The position numbers were made by a program, and so were the translations under genes. Of a stretch of DNA of 64,000 bases, positions 25,414-33,734 are shown piece by piece. The DNA is from Streptomyces sp. TS71-3. GTDB taxonomy: Bacteria; Actinomycetota; Actinomycetes; Streptomycetales; Streptomycetaceae. The stretch lies in the NCBI RefSeq assembly GCF_018327685.1, contig NZ_BNEL01000003.1, positions 2,170,001 to 2,234,000 of the forward strand. The letters are read 5' to 3'. The notes under the pieces are model-generated. The model had not been told where the DNA came from and searched no databases. It saw only the letters and a program-made list of their open reading frames with translations. Within the stretch, counting starts at the first letter, position 1, and each line of letters begins with the position of its first letter.

Positions 25414-25606
25414 ATGAAGGCAGCGGTCGGGGAGACCGCCGTGGCCGAGGCCGCGAGCGAGGCGGTAGTCAGCATCGAGGGGAATGTCTACTTCCCGCCG
25501 GACTCAGTGGCGGCCGGCGCGCTCCGCGACAGCCCGACCCCTTACACCTGCCCTGGAAGGGGATGGCGCAGTATCACGACGTTGTGGTCGGCGAGATGGC
25601 GGCCCT
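25414..25606 (+). pseudogene. DUF427 protein fragment
   Basis: MKAAVGETAVAEAASEAVVS is followed by EGNVYFPPDSVAAGALR and TPYTCP, the N-terminal half of a DUF427 (nucleotidyltransferase-like small beta) domain. A frameshift near 25555 moves the conserved PWKGMAQYHDVVVGE into another frame, after which the sequence changes to an MFS transporter end. The gene cannot make a whole domain. Confidence 0.65.
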
Positions 25607-25910
25607 CGCCCCGAGCGGCCAGGAGGGCGTGGCCAGTTCGAACCTCCAGCTGTCCGAGACGCTGTCCGTGGCCGTGATGACCGGCCTGGGGACGGCCGTC
25701 AGCGCCTTCGCCGCCTCCCAGGACTGGGCGACGAACGCCGGCCTCGGCATCGTCTTCGTCGTCACCGCCGCCGCTGCCCTGCTGGGCGTCGGGGCCGGCC
25801 TGCGCACCGGCGTCCGCGACGTGGAGTCGGGTGCGACGGCGGACCCCCAGCCCGCGGACCAGGCACAGACCCGGACCAGCCCGCCCGTCCGCGGTTCGGA
25901 GGAGGCCTGA
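25594..25910 (+). pseudogene. C-terminal remnant of an EmrB/QacA-type MFS transporter
   Basis: The open frame reads GQEGVASSNLQLSETLSVAV and then AGLGIVFVVTAAAALLGVGA, which matches the last two membrane helices of 14-helix drug/proton antiporters (family form GxASAALQLADTLGVAL). It is joined directly to the DUF427 fragment. About 90% of the transporter is missing. Confidence 0.6.
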
Positions 25911-25949
25911 ACACCCGTAGAAGGCGGGGCACCGAACCCGGTCAGCGCG

Positions 25950-26345
25950 ATGGCGGCAGTTCCCCACTCGGCGCCTTTGGGGCCCGGCGATTCATCGGCG
26001 ACGCGATGTAGGTGGTGGTCGGAGTGCGGCGGAAGCGGCCTGGGGGCCATGCCGTACTCGCGACTGAACGCTCCGGAGAAGGCGAACTCCGTCGAGTACC
26101 CGACCTCGCGGGCGATCGTCGCCAGCGTCACGTCGGTCTCCCGGAGGAGCCGCGCACCGAGACTCAACCGTCAGCTGAGCAGGTAGGACATCGGCGGCCG
26201 GCCCACTCCCGCGGTGAAGCGCCGGGTGAACGCCGCGCGGGGCAGCCCGGCGACCTCGCTCAACCGGTCCACCGTCCACTGCCGTTGCGGGTTCTCGTGG
26301 ATCAATCCCGCAGGACGGCGGCGATCGCCGGGTCATCGGTTCGCG
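25950..26345 (-). pseudogene. AraC-family regulator, C-terminal domain with frameshift and stop
   Basis: On the minus strand the frame gives LIHENPQRQWTVDRLSEVAG, then LPRAAFTRRFTAGVGRPPMS and YLLS, a stop (TGA where Trp TGG is expected), then RLSLGARLLRETDVTLATIA and REVGYSTEFAFSGAFSREYG. This is the double helix-turn-helix of an AraC regulator. A frameshift at about 26305 separates LIHENP from the upstream DPAIAAVLR. The effector-binding domain is missing, cut off where the methyltransferase reading frame begins on the other strand. Confidence 0.75.
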
Positions 26346-27128
26346 GCCACTCGGTCGAGCCGTGCTGCGCCTGCCACCAGCAAGCCCCACCCCGCACGCG
26401 TCTACGACTGGTTGCTGGGCGGCAAGGACAACTACCCCGTCGACCAGCAGGTCGGTGAGGCGCTGCCCGCGGAGACGCGCCGCAACGCGGCCCGGAACCG
26501 GGCGTTCATGCACCGCGCCGCCGCCTGGCTGGCGAGGAACGGCATCGACCAGTTCCTCGACATCGGCTCCGGCATCCCCACCGAGCCCACCATGCACCAG
26601 ATCGTGCAGGCGATCAGCCCCGAGGCCCGGATCGTCTACGCGGACAACGATCCGAGCGTCCTGCCTCACGCGCAGGCGCTGCTGACCGGCACGCCGGAGG
26701 GTGTCACCGGCTTTCTCCACGCGGATGTGCGGCAGCCCGCGGCCATCCTGGAACGTGCCGGTGAGAAGCTCGACTTCGCACGTCCCGTCACTCTGTCCCT
26801 GCTCGCCCTGCTGCACTTCCTGCCCGACGACGAGGACCCGTACGGCGTCGTGCGCACCTTCGTGGAGGCACTTCCCTCGGGCAGCTTCCTGCTCCTCTCG
26901 CACGGGACGGCCGACCAGCACCCGGAGTGGGAGGGGAAGATCGGGGCCGCTTACGAGAAGGGCGCGATCCCGCTGCGGCTGCGTACCCGCGGCGAGGTCG
27001 AGCCCTTCTTCGAAGGACTGGAACTCGTCGCACCGGGGCTGGTGTCCGCTACCGAGTGGTACAGGGAGGGTCCGGCACCGGCACCCGAGCGCAGCGGCTT
27101 CCATGTGGGCGTCGCCAGGGTCCCCTGA
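26214..27128 (+). CDS. DUF574-type SAM-dependent methyltransferase with a replaced N-terminus
   Basis: From about 26379 the protein is a typical Streptomyces DUF574 methyltransferase: RVYDWLLGGKDNYPVDQQVG, then FLDIGSGIPTEPTMHQIVQ (SAM motif I), VYADNDPSVL, and LLALLHFLPDDEDP. It ends in a normal C-terminus (EWYREGPAPAPERSGFHVG). The family normally starts about 10 residues before RVYDW; here that spot runs into the antisense of the AraC remnant, so the true start is unclear and the open frame extends back to GTG 26214. Substrates of this family are unknown. It may still be expressed from a new start. Confidence 0.65.
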   Translation: MKRRVNAARGSPATSLNRSTVHCRCGFSWINPAGRRRSPGHRFAATRSSRAAPATSKPHPARVYDWLLGGKDNYPVDQQVGEALPAETRRNAARNRAFMHRAAAWLARNGIDQFLDIGSGIPTEPTMHQIVQAISPEARIVYADNDPSVLPHAQALLTGTPEGVTGFLHADVRQPAAILERAGEKLDFARPVTLSLLALLHFLPDDEDPYGVVRTFVEALPSGSFLLLSHGTADQHPEWEGKIGAAYEKGAIPLRLRTRGEVEPFFEGLELVAPGLVSATEWYREGPAPAPERSGFHVGVARVP

Positions 27129-27598
27129 GAGGTCATGGCACCGCGCTTCATCGCCAACCAGCGCAAGAACCCCGGACCAGCGGAGCGATCGTTACGACTC
27201 CCGCCCGCACCCGTCGTACGGCCCGCCGGCAGACCCCGCGAGCCCGCCCTACGGCACCTGCACGGAGCCACCGTACGGCCACCCCGCGTCCCGCTGTCCG
27301 TCATGATTCACGGCACTCGTATCGCCTGGCCACGTCATTTTCGACATTCGTTACATGACGCCCATAATTGGCTGGGTAGGGACCGGTAAAGGGCCGTGAA
27401 CGCGCCCGAGCGCACTGCGGCACGCTCCCGGGCTGCCCGCAGGCCGGCGCAGAACGTCGCCGCCTGCCCGCGGCCGAGCGGCCGTCGTGGTTCCTGCGGC
27501 CGGTCCGGGTGTGCCCGCGCGCCGTCTCCCGGGGAATGGGAGCGCGGAGCAGGGCCGGCGGGCCAGTGGATCATGTGTGCTCGCAGCAGATCGACGGG
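27129..27598. other. Gap with a Pro/Tyr-rich fragment and a probable promoter
   Basis: Around 27178-27300 one frame reads DRYDSRPHPSYGPPADPASP and then PPYGTCTEPPYGHP, which looks like the disordered start of a lost membrane protein. At 27341-27368, TCGACA-N16-CATAAT has the form of a housekeeping sigma promoter, about 230 nt before the phosphatase start. No other gene is supported. Confidence 0.4.
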
Positions 27599-29752
27599 AT
27601 GCAGGTGATGACCGATTCCAGCCGTTTCGCACAGGGGAGCAGCGAGGAATCGTTGGGACCGGTCGCCAAGGCGGCTGCCCTGATCGATGCCGACGGCGTC
27701 GTCCTGGGATGGACGGCCGCCGCCGAGCAGCTCCTCGGTTTCCGGGCGCAGGAGGTGGTCGGCCGCACCGGGGCGATGCTGCTCGCCGACGGCGAGACGG
27801 CCGGGGAACGGGGAGTCTGGGCGGCGCACGCGGCGGCGCGCAGGCCGCGGTCAGGGCCCGTCACCGTCCGCACCCGGGACGGCACTGAGAGGCAGCTGAG
27901 CCTGGAGGCCTCCCCGCTGTCGGGGGGCGGCAGGACCGACTGGCTGGTGTCGGTGTCCGAGCCCGGCATGGCCTCCGCGTGGGCCCCCGCGGAGGGCACG
28001 GTGTCGGCCGCGCTGATGGCCCGGTCACCGATCGGACTGTCGATCTGGGACACCGATCTGCGGTGCATCTGGCTGAACGACGCGGCCGAGCGCCAGGACG
28101 GCCTGCTGCGCCGGGAGCGTCTCGGCCGCCTGATGACGGAAGTGCAGCCCGGCGACACCGGCAGGGCGCTCACCTCCGCGATGCGCGACGTGCTGGCGAC
28201 CGGCGAGCCGGTCATCGAGCGCGAGTACACCTGGCAGGTGCCGGGCGAGGACGAGACGCGCGTGCTGTCCGCCTCCTACTTCCGCCTCGACGGCGCGGAC
28301 GGCCGGCCGATCGGTGTGGTCAACATGGCGACCGACATCGACAAGTCGAGGGCCCGCCAGCATCTGCTGCTGCTCGGCGAGGCCGGCAACAGGATCGGCA
28401 CCACCCTCGACCTGACCACGACCGCACAGGAGCTCGCCGACGCCGTCGTCCCCCTGCTGGCCGACTACGCCACGGTCGACCTGGCGGAGCCGGTGCAGCT
28501 CGGCGACGAGCCACCGCAGCGGCTCCCCGCCGAGGACTTCCGCATTCCGGTGTTCCGCCGGGCGGGCATGGCCTCCGTCCACGAGGGGGCGCCGGAGGCG
28601 CTGTGGCAGCCGGGTGAAGTGGTCTACGTGCCTCCCGCCTCGCCGTTCACCCGCGTGCTGTCCTCGGGGAGGAGCTACTTCGAGCCGATCCTGCGCACCG
28701 GTCCCGGCACCTGGCTGGAGAAGGATCCGGAGCGCTCCCGGGCCATCGCGGCGACCGGGATACACACCTTGATCATCGTCCCGCTCCAGGCCCGCGGCAC
28801 GCTGCTCGGTGAGGCCGTCTTCGTGCGCACCGACAACAAGACACCCTTCTCCCGGGACGACCTCTTGCTGCTGGAGGAGCTGACCGGCCGGGCGGCCCTG
28901 AGCCTCGACAACGCCCGCCGCTACACCCGCGAGCGTGCCGCGTCCATCGCCCTGCAACGCAACCTGCTGCCGCACCACCTCTCAGGCGGCCGGGCGGTCG
29001 ACATCGCCTCTCGCTATCTGCCGGCGGACACCCACGAGGGGGTGGGCGGCGACTGGTTCGACGTGATCCCGCTGCCCCGCGCCCAGGTCGGTCTGGTGGT
29101 CGGCGACGTCGTCGGGCACGGCATCAACGCGGCGGCACTGATGGGCCAGCTGCGCACCGTCATGCGCACCCTCGCCGACCGCGATCTGTCACCCGCGGAG
29201 CTCCTGGCCGGGCTCGACCGGCTCGTGCCGTTGACGGCGGAACAGGAGGACGGCCCCGACGGCGTCAACGGCCCCGTCATGAGCTGCACCTGCGTCTACG
29301 CCGTCTACGACCCGGTCACCCGCCGGTGCACGATGGCATCCGCCGGCCACCCGCCGCCGGCCGTGGTGGACCCGGACGGCCGCGTCGACTTCCCCGAGGT
29401 GCCCTCGGGGACGCCGATCGGGCTCGGCCGGATGGACTACGAGTCGATCACCATGACGCTGCCCGCCGGGAGCGTGATCGTCCTCTACACCGACGGCCTC
29501 ATCGAGACGCGCACCGCCGACCTCGACGCCGGCCTGGGCCGCCTGCGCTCCGCGCTCGCCCGGCCCGCGGACTCGCTGGAGCGGCAGTGCGCGCAAGTGA
29601 TCGACGCGATGGTCCCGTACGTACGGCGGGCCCCGACCGTCCTTCCCCGGGGCGTACGCAAGAGCGGGTCCTCCGAGGACGACATCGCCCTGCTGATGGC
29701 CCGCACCCGGGTGCTGCCCGCCGGGGACGGCGGCGCGCGGGAACACCAGTGA
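27599..29752 (+). CDS. PAS-GAF-SpoIIE (PP2C) serine phosphatase
   Basis: This protein is about 717 residues. It has two N-terminal PAS-like domains (about 20-120, with DADGVVLGWTAAAEQLLGF, and 140-250, with SIWDTDLRCIWLNDAAERQ) and a central GAF domain (about 265-440, ending LLLLEELTGRAALSLDNARRY). The PP2C/SpoIIE domain (about 470-690) has metal-binding motifs GGDWFDVIPL and VVGDVVGHG and a C-terminal DDIALL. Such proteins dephosphorylate anti-anti-sigma factors in partner-switching control of stress sigma factors, with PAS/GAF as sensors. It lacks an HATPase kinase domain. No anti-sigma gene is beside it. The start is ATG 27599 or 27608; the longer open frame to 27509 is unlikely. Confidence 0.88.
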   Translation: MQVMTDSSRFAQGSSEESLGPVAKAAALIDADGVVLGWTAAAEQLLGFRAQEVVGRTGAMLLADGETAGERGVWAAHAAARRPRSGPVTVRTRDGTERQLSLEASPLSGGGRTDWLVSVSEPGMASAWAPAEGTVSAALMARSPIGLSIWDTDLRCIWLNDAAERQDGLLRRERLGRLMTEVQPGDTGRALTSAMRDVLATGEPVIEREYTWQVPGEDETRVLSASYFRLDGADGRPIGVVNMATDIDKSRARQHLLLLGEAGNRIGTTLDLTTTAQELADAVVPLLADYATVDLAEPVQLGDEPPQRLPAEDFRIPVFRRAGMASVHEGAPEALWQPGEVVYVPPASPFTRVLSSGRSYFEPILRTGPGTWLEKDPERSRAIAATGIHTLIIVPLQARGTLLGEAVFVRTDNKTPFSRDDLLLLEELTGRAALSLDNARRYTRERAASIALQRNLLPHHLSGGRAVDIASRYLPADTHEGVGGDWFDVIPLPRAQVGLVVGDVVGHGINAAALMGQLRTVMRTLADRDLSPAELLAGLDRLVPLTAEQEDGPDGVNGPVMSCTCVYAVYDPVTRRCTMASAGHPPPAVVDPDGRVDFPEVPSGTPIGLGRMDYESITMTLPAGSVIVLYTDGLIETRTADLDAGLGRLRSALARPADSLERQCAQVIDAMVPYVRRAPTVLPRGVRKSGSSEDDIALLMARTRVLPAGDGGAREHQ

Positions 29753-29777
29753 GCCACCGGGGCGGAGGCGCCACGCC

Positions 29778-30010
29778 GCGGAGTGCCGGTGGACGTCCAG
29801 CTCGTCTCGGAGTGCCGGCGGATGTCTCCTCGCGTCTCGGAGTGCCGGTGGACGTCCCCCTCGTCTCGGAGTGCCGGCGGATGTCTCCTCGCGTCTCGGA
29901 GTGCCGGTGGACGTCCCCCTCGTCTCGGAGTGCCGGCGGATGTTCCCCTCGCGCCTCCGAGCGCCGGTGGACATCCCCTCGTGCCGCGGAGTGCCGGTGG
30001 ACATCCGAGG
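29778..30010. repeat. Minisatellite: eight ~29-30-bp units alternating in a 59-bp pattern
   Basis: The core GAGTGCCGG recurs at 29781, 29810, 29840, 29869, 29899, 29928, 29959 (as GAGCGCCGG) and 29989. Alternate units carry GGTGGACGTCC and GGCGGATGTCT, so the true period is about 59 bp. It fills the space between two convergent genes. It is not a CRISPR: there are no unique spacers. Confidence 0.9.
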
Positions 30011-30014
30011 AGCT

Positions 30015-30947
30015 TCACCGGTGTTCACTCCGGTACTGGGCGGGTGAGCGGCCCGTGTGGCGGGTGAAGGCCGCGCTCAGCGCGGACGGGGAGCTGTAGC
30101 CGAGGTCCGAGGCGATCTCCGCGATGCGGCGGTCGCCGGTGCGCAGCCGGTGTGCGACGACGTACACGCGCCAGCGGGCCGCGTACTCCATGGGAGGCAG
30201 CCCGACCTCCCGGTGGAAGCGGTCGGCGAAGGAGCTGCGCGACATCCGGGCCTCCCCGGCCAGCTCGGCCACGGTCCACCTCCGGGCGGGGTCGCCGTGC
30301 ACGCCCCGCAGGGACCGGCCGATCTGCGGATCGGCGAGCGCGGCCAGCCAGCCGCGGCCGGGCGCGCTCTGGCCGGCTCCGTAGACGAAACGCAGCGCGT
30401 GGAGGAAGAGGACGTGGGCGAGGTGCCGCCGCATGGCGGCCCCACCGGGCAGGTCCACCGCCGACTCCCCGTTGAGCAGTTCGAGGATGGGCACGATCCC
30501 CGTGGCGTCGGGATCGCCCGCCGAGATCCGCGTCAGCGACGGAAGGGCGGCGATCAGCAGGTCGGTCGCGTCGCTGTTGAGGGTCAGGCTGCTGCTGACG
30601 ATGACGGTCCGCTGCTCCGGGTCGCTCGTCGCCTCCGGGTCCGGCGCGTAGTGGACGGTGCTGGCCCAGGGGCTCGGCAGTGCCTCGGCCTGCGGTACGG
30701 GGGTGACCCCCGGGGCGGACGACACCGTGAATCCCGGCCCGCCCGCCAGCAGCCAGCAGTCGCCTGCCGCCAGGTGCACCGAGCTGCCGTCGGCGGCCTC
30801 GATCCAGCAGGTTCCGCCCAGCACGGCGCCGACCTTGATGTGGTCGTGCCGGTCGAACGCCAGCGCCCAGAGCCCGGCGGCCTCGAACCGGGCCGACGAC
30901 GTCAGCGTGAGCTCGAATACGTCCAAAGCCTCGGAGAGCGGATCCAT
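30015..30947 (-). CDS. AraC-family regulator with cupin-type sensor, divergent from aldehyde dehydrogenase
   Basis: This 310-residue protein has an N-terminal cupin-like effector domain (about 1-190: KVGAVLGGTCWIEAADGSSV, then LAAGDCWLLAGGPGFTV) and a C-terminal AraC double helix-turn-helix (about 205-305: WTVAELAGEARMSRSSFADR, then RIAEIASDLGYSSPSALSAAF). It is divergent from the aldehyde dehydrogenase gene, the usual arrangement of a local activator and its target. The 230-bp intergenic region holds a CTGGA-TCG-TCCAG palindrome near 31000 and a set of short tandem repeats. Its stop abuts the minisatellite. Confidence 0.85.
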   Translation of the reverse strand: MDPLSEALDVFELTLTSSARFEAAGLWALAFDRHDHIKVGAVLGGTCWIEAADGSSVHLAAGDCWLLAGGPGFTVSSAPGVTPVPQAEALPSPWASTVHYAPDPEATSDPEQRTVIVSSSLTLNSDATDLLIAALPSLTRISAGDPDATGIVPILELLNGESAVDLPGGAAMRRHLAHVLFLHALRFVYGAGQSAPGRGWLAALADPQIGRSLRGVHGDPARRWTVAELAGEARMSRSSFADRFHREVGLPPMEYAARWRVYVVAHRLRTGDRRIAEIASDLGYSSPSALSAAFTRHTGRSPAQYRSEHR

Positions 30948-31027
30948 GCTCCGGACGATACCCCGGACGATGCGACAACTTTTCTGGACTGTGGTGTCTG
31001 GATCGTCCAGGACGGGATGCGTAGCTT

Positions 31028-31120
31028 CGAAGGGGAGCCGAAGGAGAGGCGAAGGAGAGCCGGTCGAAAGCCCAGGAAGGGCCGATCGAAAGCCCAGGAA
31101 GGGCCGATCGAGAACCCAGG
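31028..31120. repeat. Short tandem repeats in 11-bp multiples before the aldehyde dehydrogenase gene
   Basis: Three 11-bp units of CGAAGGRGAGS (31028-31060) are followed by two identical 22-bp units (31064-31085 and 31086-31107, beginning TCGAAAGCCCAGG) and a partial third. All lie between the AraC/ALDH promoter region and the ALDH start. Confidence 0.8.
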
Positions 31121-31180
31121 GTCGCCAAGATCCCCCGCCGGCTCCCTCGCACCGAGTCCCACCTGAGCGGAGAGCGACCG

Positions 31181-32674
31181 ATGACCTCGACAGCCACGAC
31201 TTCCAGCCCCATGCGCCACCCGGACAGCCTGTACATCGGCGGCAGGTGGGTCAGGCCCTCGACCGACGCCATGATCGACGTCGTCACCCCCGCGACCGAG
31301 GAGGTCGGTTTCCGGGTGGCGGAGGCGACCGAGGCCGATGTGGCCGCCGCGGTCGCCGCCGCCCGCACGGCGTTCGACGAGGGTCCCTGGCCGCGGCTGA
31401 CGCACGCGGAACGGGCCGGCTACCTGCGCGAGATCGCCGCCAGGATCGGCGAGCGTGTCGACGACCTCGCGGGCGCGGCGCCCCTGGAGTCCGGTGTCCT
31501 CCAGTCGCTCGCCCGCGGCTCGGCCTCGCTGCTCGCCTCGGTCTTCGCGTCCTATGCGGGCATGGCGGACACCTTCCCGTTCGTCGAACGGCATGTCCCC
31601 GGCCCGACCGGCGGTGGTGGCGCCGGCCTGCTGGTGCAGGAGCCGGTGGGCGTGGTCGCGGCCATCGTCCCGTGGAACGGCCCGGCGGTGATCAGCGCCT
31701 ACAAGACGGGCCCGGCCCTGCTGGCGGGCTGTACCGTCGTCCTCAAGATGCCCCCCGAGGCGCCGAGCGCCGGCTACGTCCTGGCCGAGATCGCCGAGGA
31801 CGCGGGCCTGCCCGCGGGCGTGCTCAACGTCGTCACCGCCGACCGCCGGGCATCCGAGGCGCTGGTCAGGGACCCGGGGGTCGACAAGGTGAGCTTCACG
31901 GGCTCCAACGCGGCCGGCCGCAGCATCGCCGCCGCCTGCGCCGGCCGCATGGCACGCGTGACGCTCGAACTGGGCGGAAAGTCTGCGGCACTGATCCTCG
32001 ACGACTACGACGTGTCGGCGGCGGCCCGGACGATCGCGGACTCGGCCCGGTACCTGAGCGGTCAGGTCTGCTACGCGACCACCCGGCTGATCGTGGACCG
32101 CAAGCGGCACGACGCTTTCGCCGAGGCGCTGAGGGAGTCCTTCGGGAGGCTCACGGTCGGTGATCCGTTCGACCCCCGGACGCAGATGGGCCCCGTCATC
32201 ACCGGGCGCCAGCGCGCGCGGATCGAGGGCTACCTCGCCCAGGGGCGCGAGCAGGGCGCGCGGCTCGTGACCGGCGGCGGCCGACCTGCGCACCTCGACC
32301 GCGGCTTCTACGTCGAGCCGACCGTCTTCGCCGATGTCGACAACCGCTCGGTGATCGCGCAGGAGGAGATCTTCGGCCCGGTGCTCACCGTCATCCCCGC
32401 GGACGGCGAAGCGGACGCCGTCGAGAAGGCGAACGACAGCATCTACGGGCTCAACGCCTCCGTCTTCACCCATGACGTCGACCGCGCCTACGCCGTCGCG
32501 CGGCGGCTCAGGACGGGAACGGTCGGCCACAACGGCACCCGCACCGACGCGACGATCGCGTTCGGGGGCTTCAAGCAGTCGGGTATCGGGCGCGAAGGCG
32601 GGACCGAGGGGCTGCGTCCCTACCTTGAGAGCAAGACGGTGCTGCTGGACCGCTATCCGCGGCATCTCGGCTAG
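31181..32674 (+). CDS. NAD(P)-dependent aldehyde dehydrogenase
   Basis: This 497-residue ALDH-superfamily enzyme contains the cofactor-binding segments VAAIVPWNGP and FTGSNAAGRS, general base Glu in LELGGKSA, catalytic Cys in SGQVCYATTR, and the late motif EEIFGPVLTVIP with FGGFKQSGIGRE near the end. It oxidises an aldehyde to the acid in the cytoplasm; the substrate cannot be read from sequence. The ATG has GAGCGGAGAG upstream. The divergent AraC gene is its probable activator. Confidence 0.92.
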   Translation: MTSTATTSSPMRHPDSLYIGGRWVRPSTDAMIDVVTPATEEVGFRVAEATEADVAAAVAAARTAFDEGPWPRLTHAERAGYLREIAARIGERVDDLAGAAPLESGVLQSLARGSASLLASVFASYAGMADTFPFVERHVPGPTGGGGAGLLVQEPVGVVAAIVPWNGPAVISAYKTGPALLAGCTVVLKMPPEAPSAGYVLAEIAEDAGLPAGVLNVVTADRRASEALVRDPGVDKVSFTGSNAAGRSIAAACAGRMARVTLELGGKSAALILDDYDVSAAARTIADSARYLSGQVCYATTRLIVDRKRHDAFAEALRESFGRLTVGDPFDPRTQMGPVITGRQRARIEGYLAQGREQGARLVTGGGRPAHLDRGFYVEPTVFADVDNRSVIAQEEIFGPVLTVIPADGEADAVEKANDSIYGLNASVFTHDVDRAYAVARRLRTGTVGHNGTRTDATIAFGGFKQSGIGREGGTEGLRPYLESKTVLLDRYPRHLG

Positions 32675-32946
32675 TTCCGCACATCCGCCGTCCCGCGCTC
32701 GGGGCCGCGTCCCGGCCGGGCGACGGGTCCGGCGTCCGTGGTCCGTGCGAACGCGGCCGGCGAGTCGGGCTGAATGCCACTGACGCTCACCCCGGCATCA
32801 CGCGGCCGACGTGCGGAGCCGAGCGTGCGGTGGCCGAGCAACTGTGGCCCATACCACTCCTGGCTTTCGGGTGCGGCGACGGTTTTTGCCCCAGCGGCTG
32901 GTCTTGACAGCGACCGAACCCGACCACCACCACCGCGGAGCCTTCG

Positions 32947-33690
32947 ATGTCCGATCCTTTCCAGACCGCCGTCGTCACCGGTGCCGGCCGCGGCTTCGGG
33001 CGCGCGATCGCCGCGGCGCTCGTCGCCAGGGGCGCCGGCGTCGTCGGTATCGCCCGCAACGAGCGGGAGTTGCGCGCCGTACGCAACGAACTCGGCGAGG
33101 GCTTCACACCCGTCGCCGCCGATGCCGCCGACGAAGCGCTCGCGCAGGACGTCATCCGGGAACACCGTCCCGGGCTGCTGGTCCTGAACGCCGGGGTCAC
33201 GCCGCACATGGCGCCCGTGCACGAGCAGACCTGGGAGACCTTCAGCCGAAACTGGCACATCGACACCCGGCACGTCTTCGCCTGGACCCGGGCGGCACTG
33301 CGGGAGCCGCTGGCGCCGGGCAGCGTGGTCGTCTCGATGTCCAGCGGAGCGGCCCTGGCGGGCTCCCCGCTCAGTGGCGGATACGCCAGCGCCAAGGCCG
33401 CCATCCGCTACATCCGCGGCTACGCGGCCGACGAGGCGCAGCGGGCGGGCCTCGGCATCCGGTTCCACGCACTGCTCCCGAACATGACCCCGGCCGGCGG
33501 CGTCGGCTCGGTCGCGGTCGACGGCTACGCCGCGCGCCAGGGCGTCGACCGGGACACCTTCGTCAAGGGCCGGGAACAGCCGGTACTCACCGCGGAGCAG
33601 CTCGCCGAAGCCGTCGTGGAAGTCGCCCAGGACCCCGGCAAGGATGCGGAGTACCGGGTCGGCGGTACCGGACTGCACCCGATCAGCTGA
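32947..33690 (+). CDS. Short-chain dehydrogenase/reductase (SDR)
   Basis: This is a 247-residue classical SDR. The cofactor motif TGAGRGFGRA is at about residues 11-20, NAG in VLNAGVTPHMAP, and the catalytic Ser and YxxxK are in VSMSSGAALAGSPLSGGYAS followed by AKAA. It has NAD(P)-dependent oxidoreductase activity on an unknown substrate. It is followed after 44 nt by an ECF sigma factor gene in the same direction; sigma factors with SnoaL extensions commonly sit next to SDR-type oxidoreductases and control them. The 32675-32946 gap before it shows no gene. Confidence 0.88.
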   Translation: MSDPFQTAVVTGAGRGFGRAIAAALVARGAGVVGIARNERELRAVRNELGEGFTPVAADAADEALAQDVIREHRPGLLVLNAGVTPHMAPVHEQTWETFSRNWHIDTRHVFAWTRAALREPLAPGSVVVSMSSGAALAGSPLSGGYASAKAAIRYIRGYAADEAQRAGLGIRFHALLPNMTPAGGVGSVAVDGYAARQGVDRDTFVKGREQPVLTAEQLAEAVVEVAQDPGKDAEYRVGGTGLHPIS

Positions 33691-33734
33691 GCCACCGCCC
33701 AGCGAGGACATCACCGCACCGAGGAGAGGCCGCC

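Noticed and set aside
29778..30010. Possible CRISPR array
   Set aside because: Units are directly adjacent and variable throughout, with no unique spacers and no cas genes.
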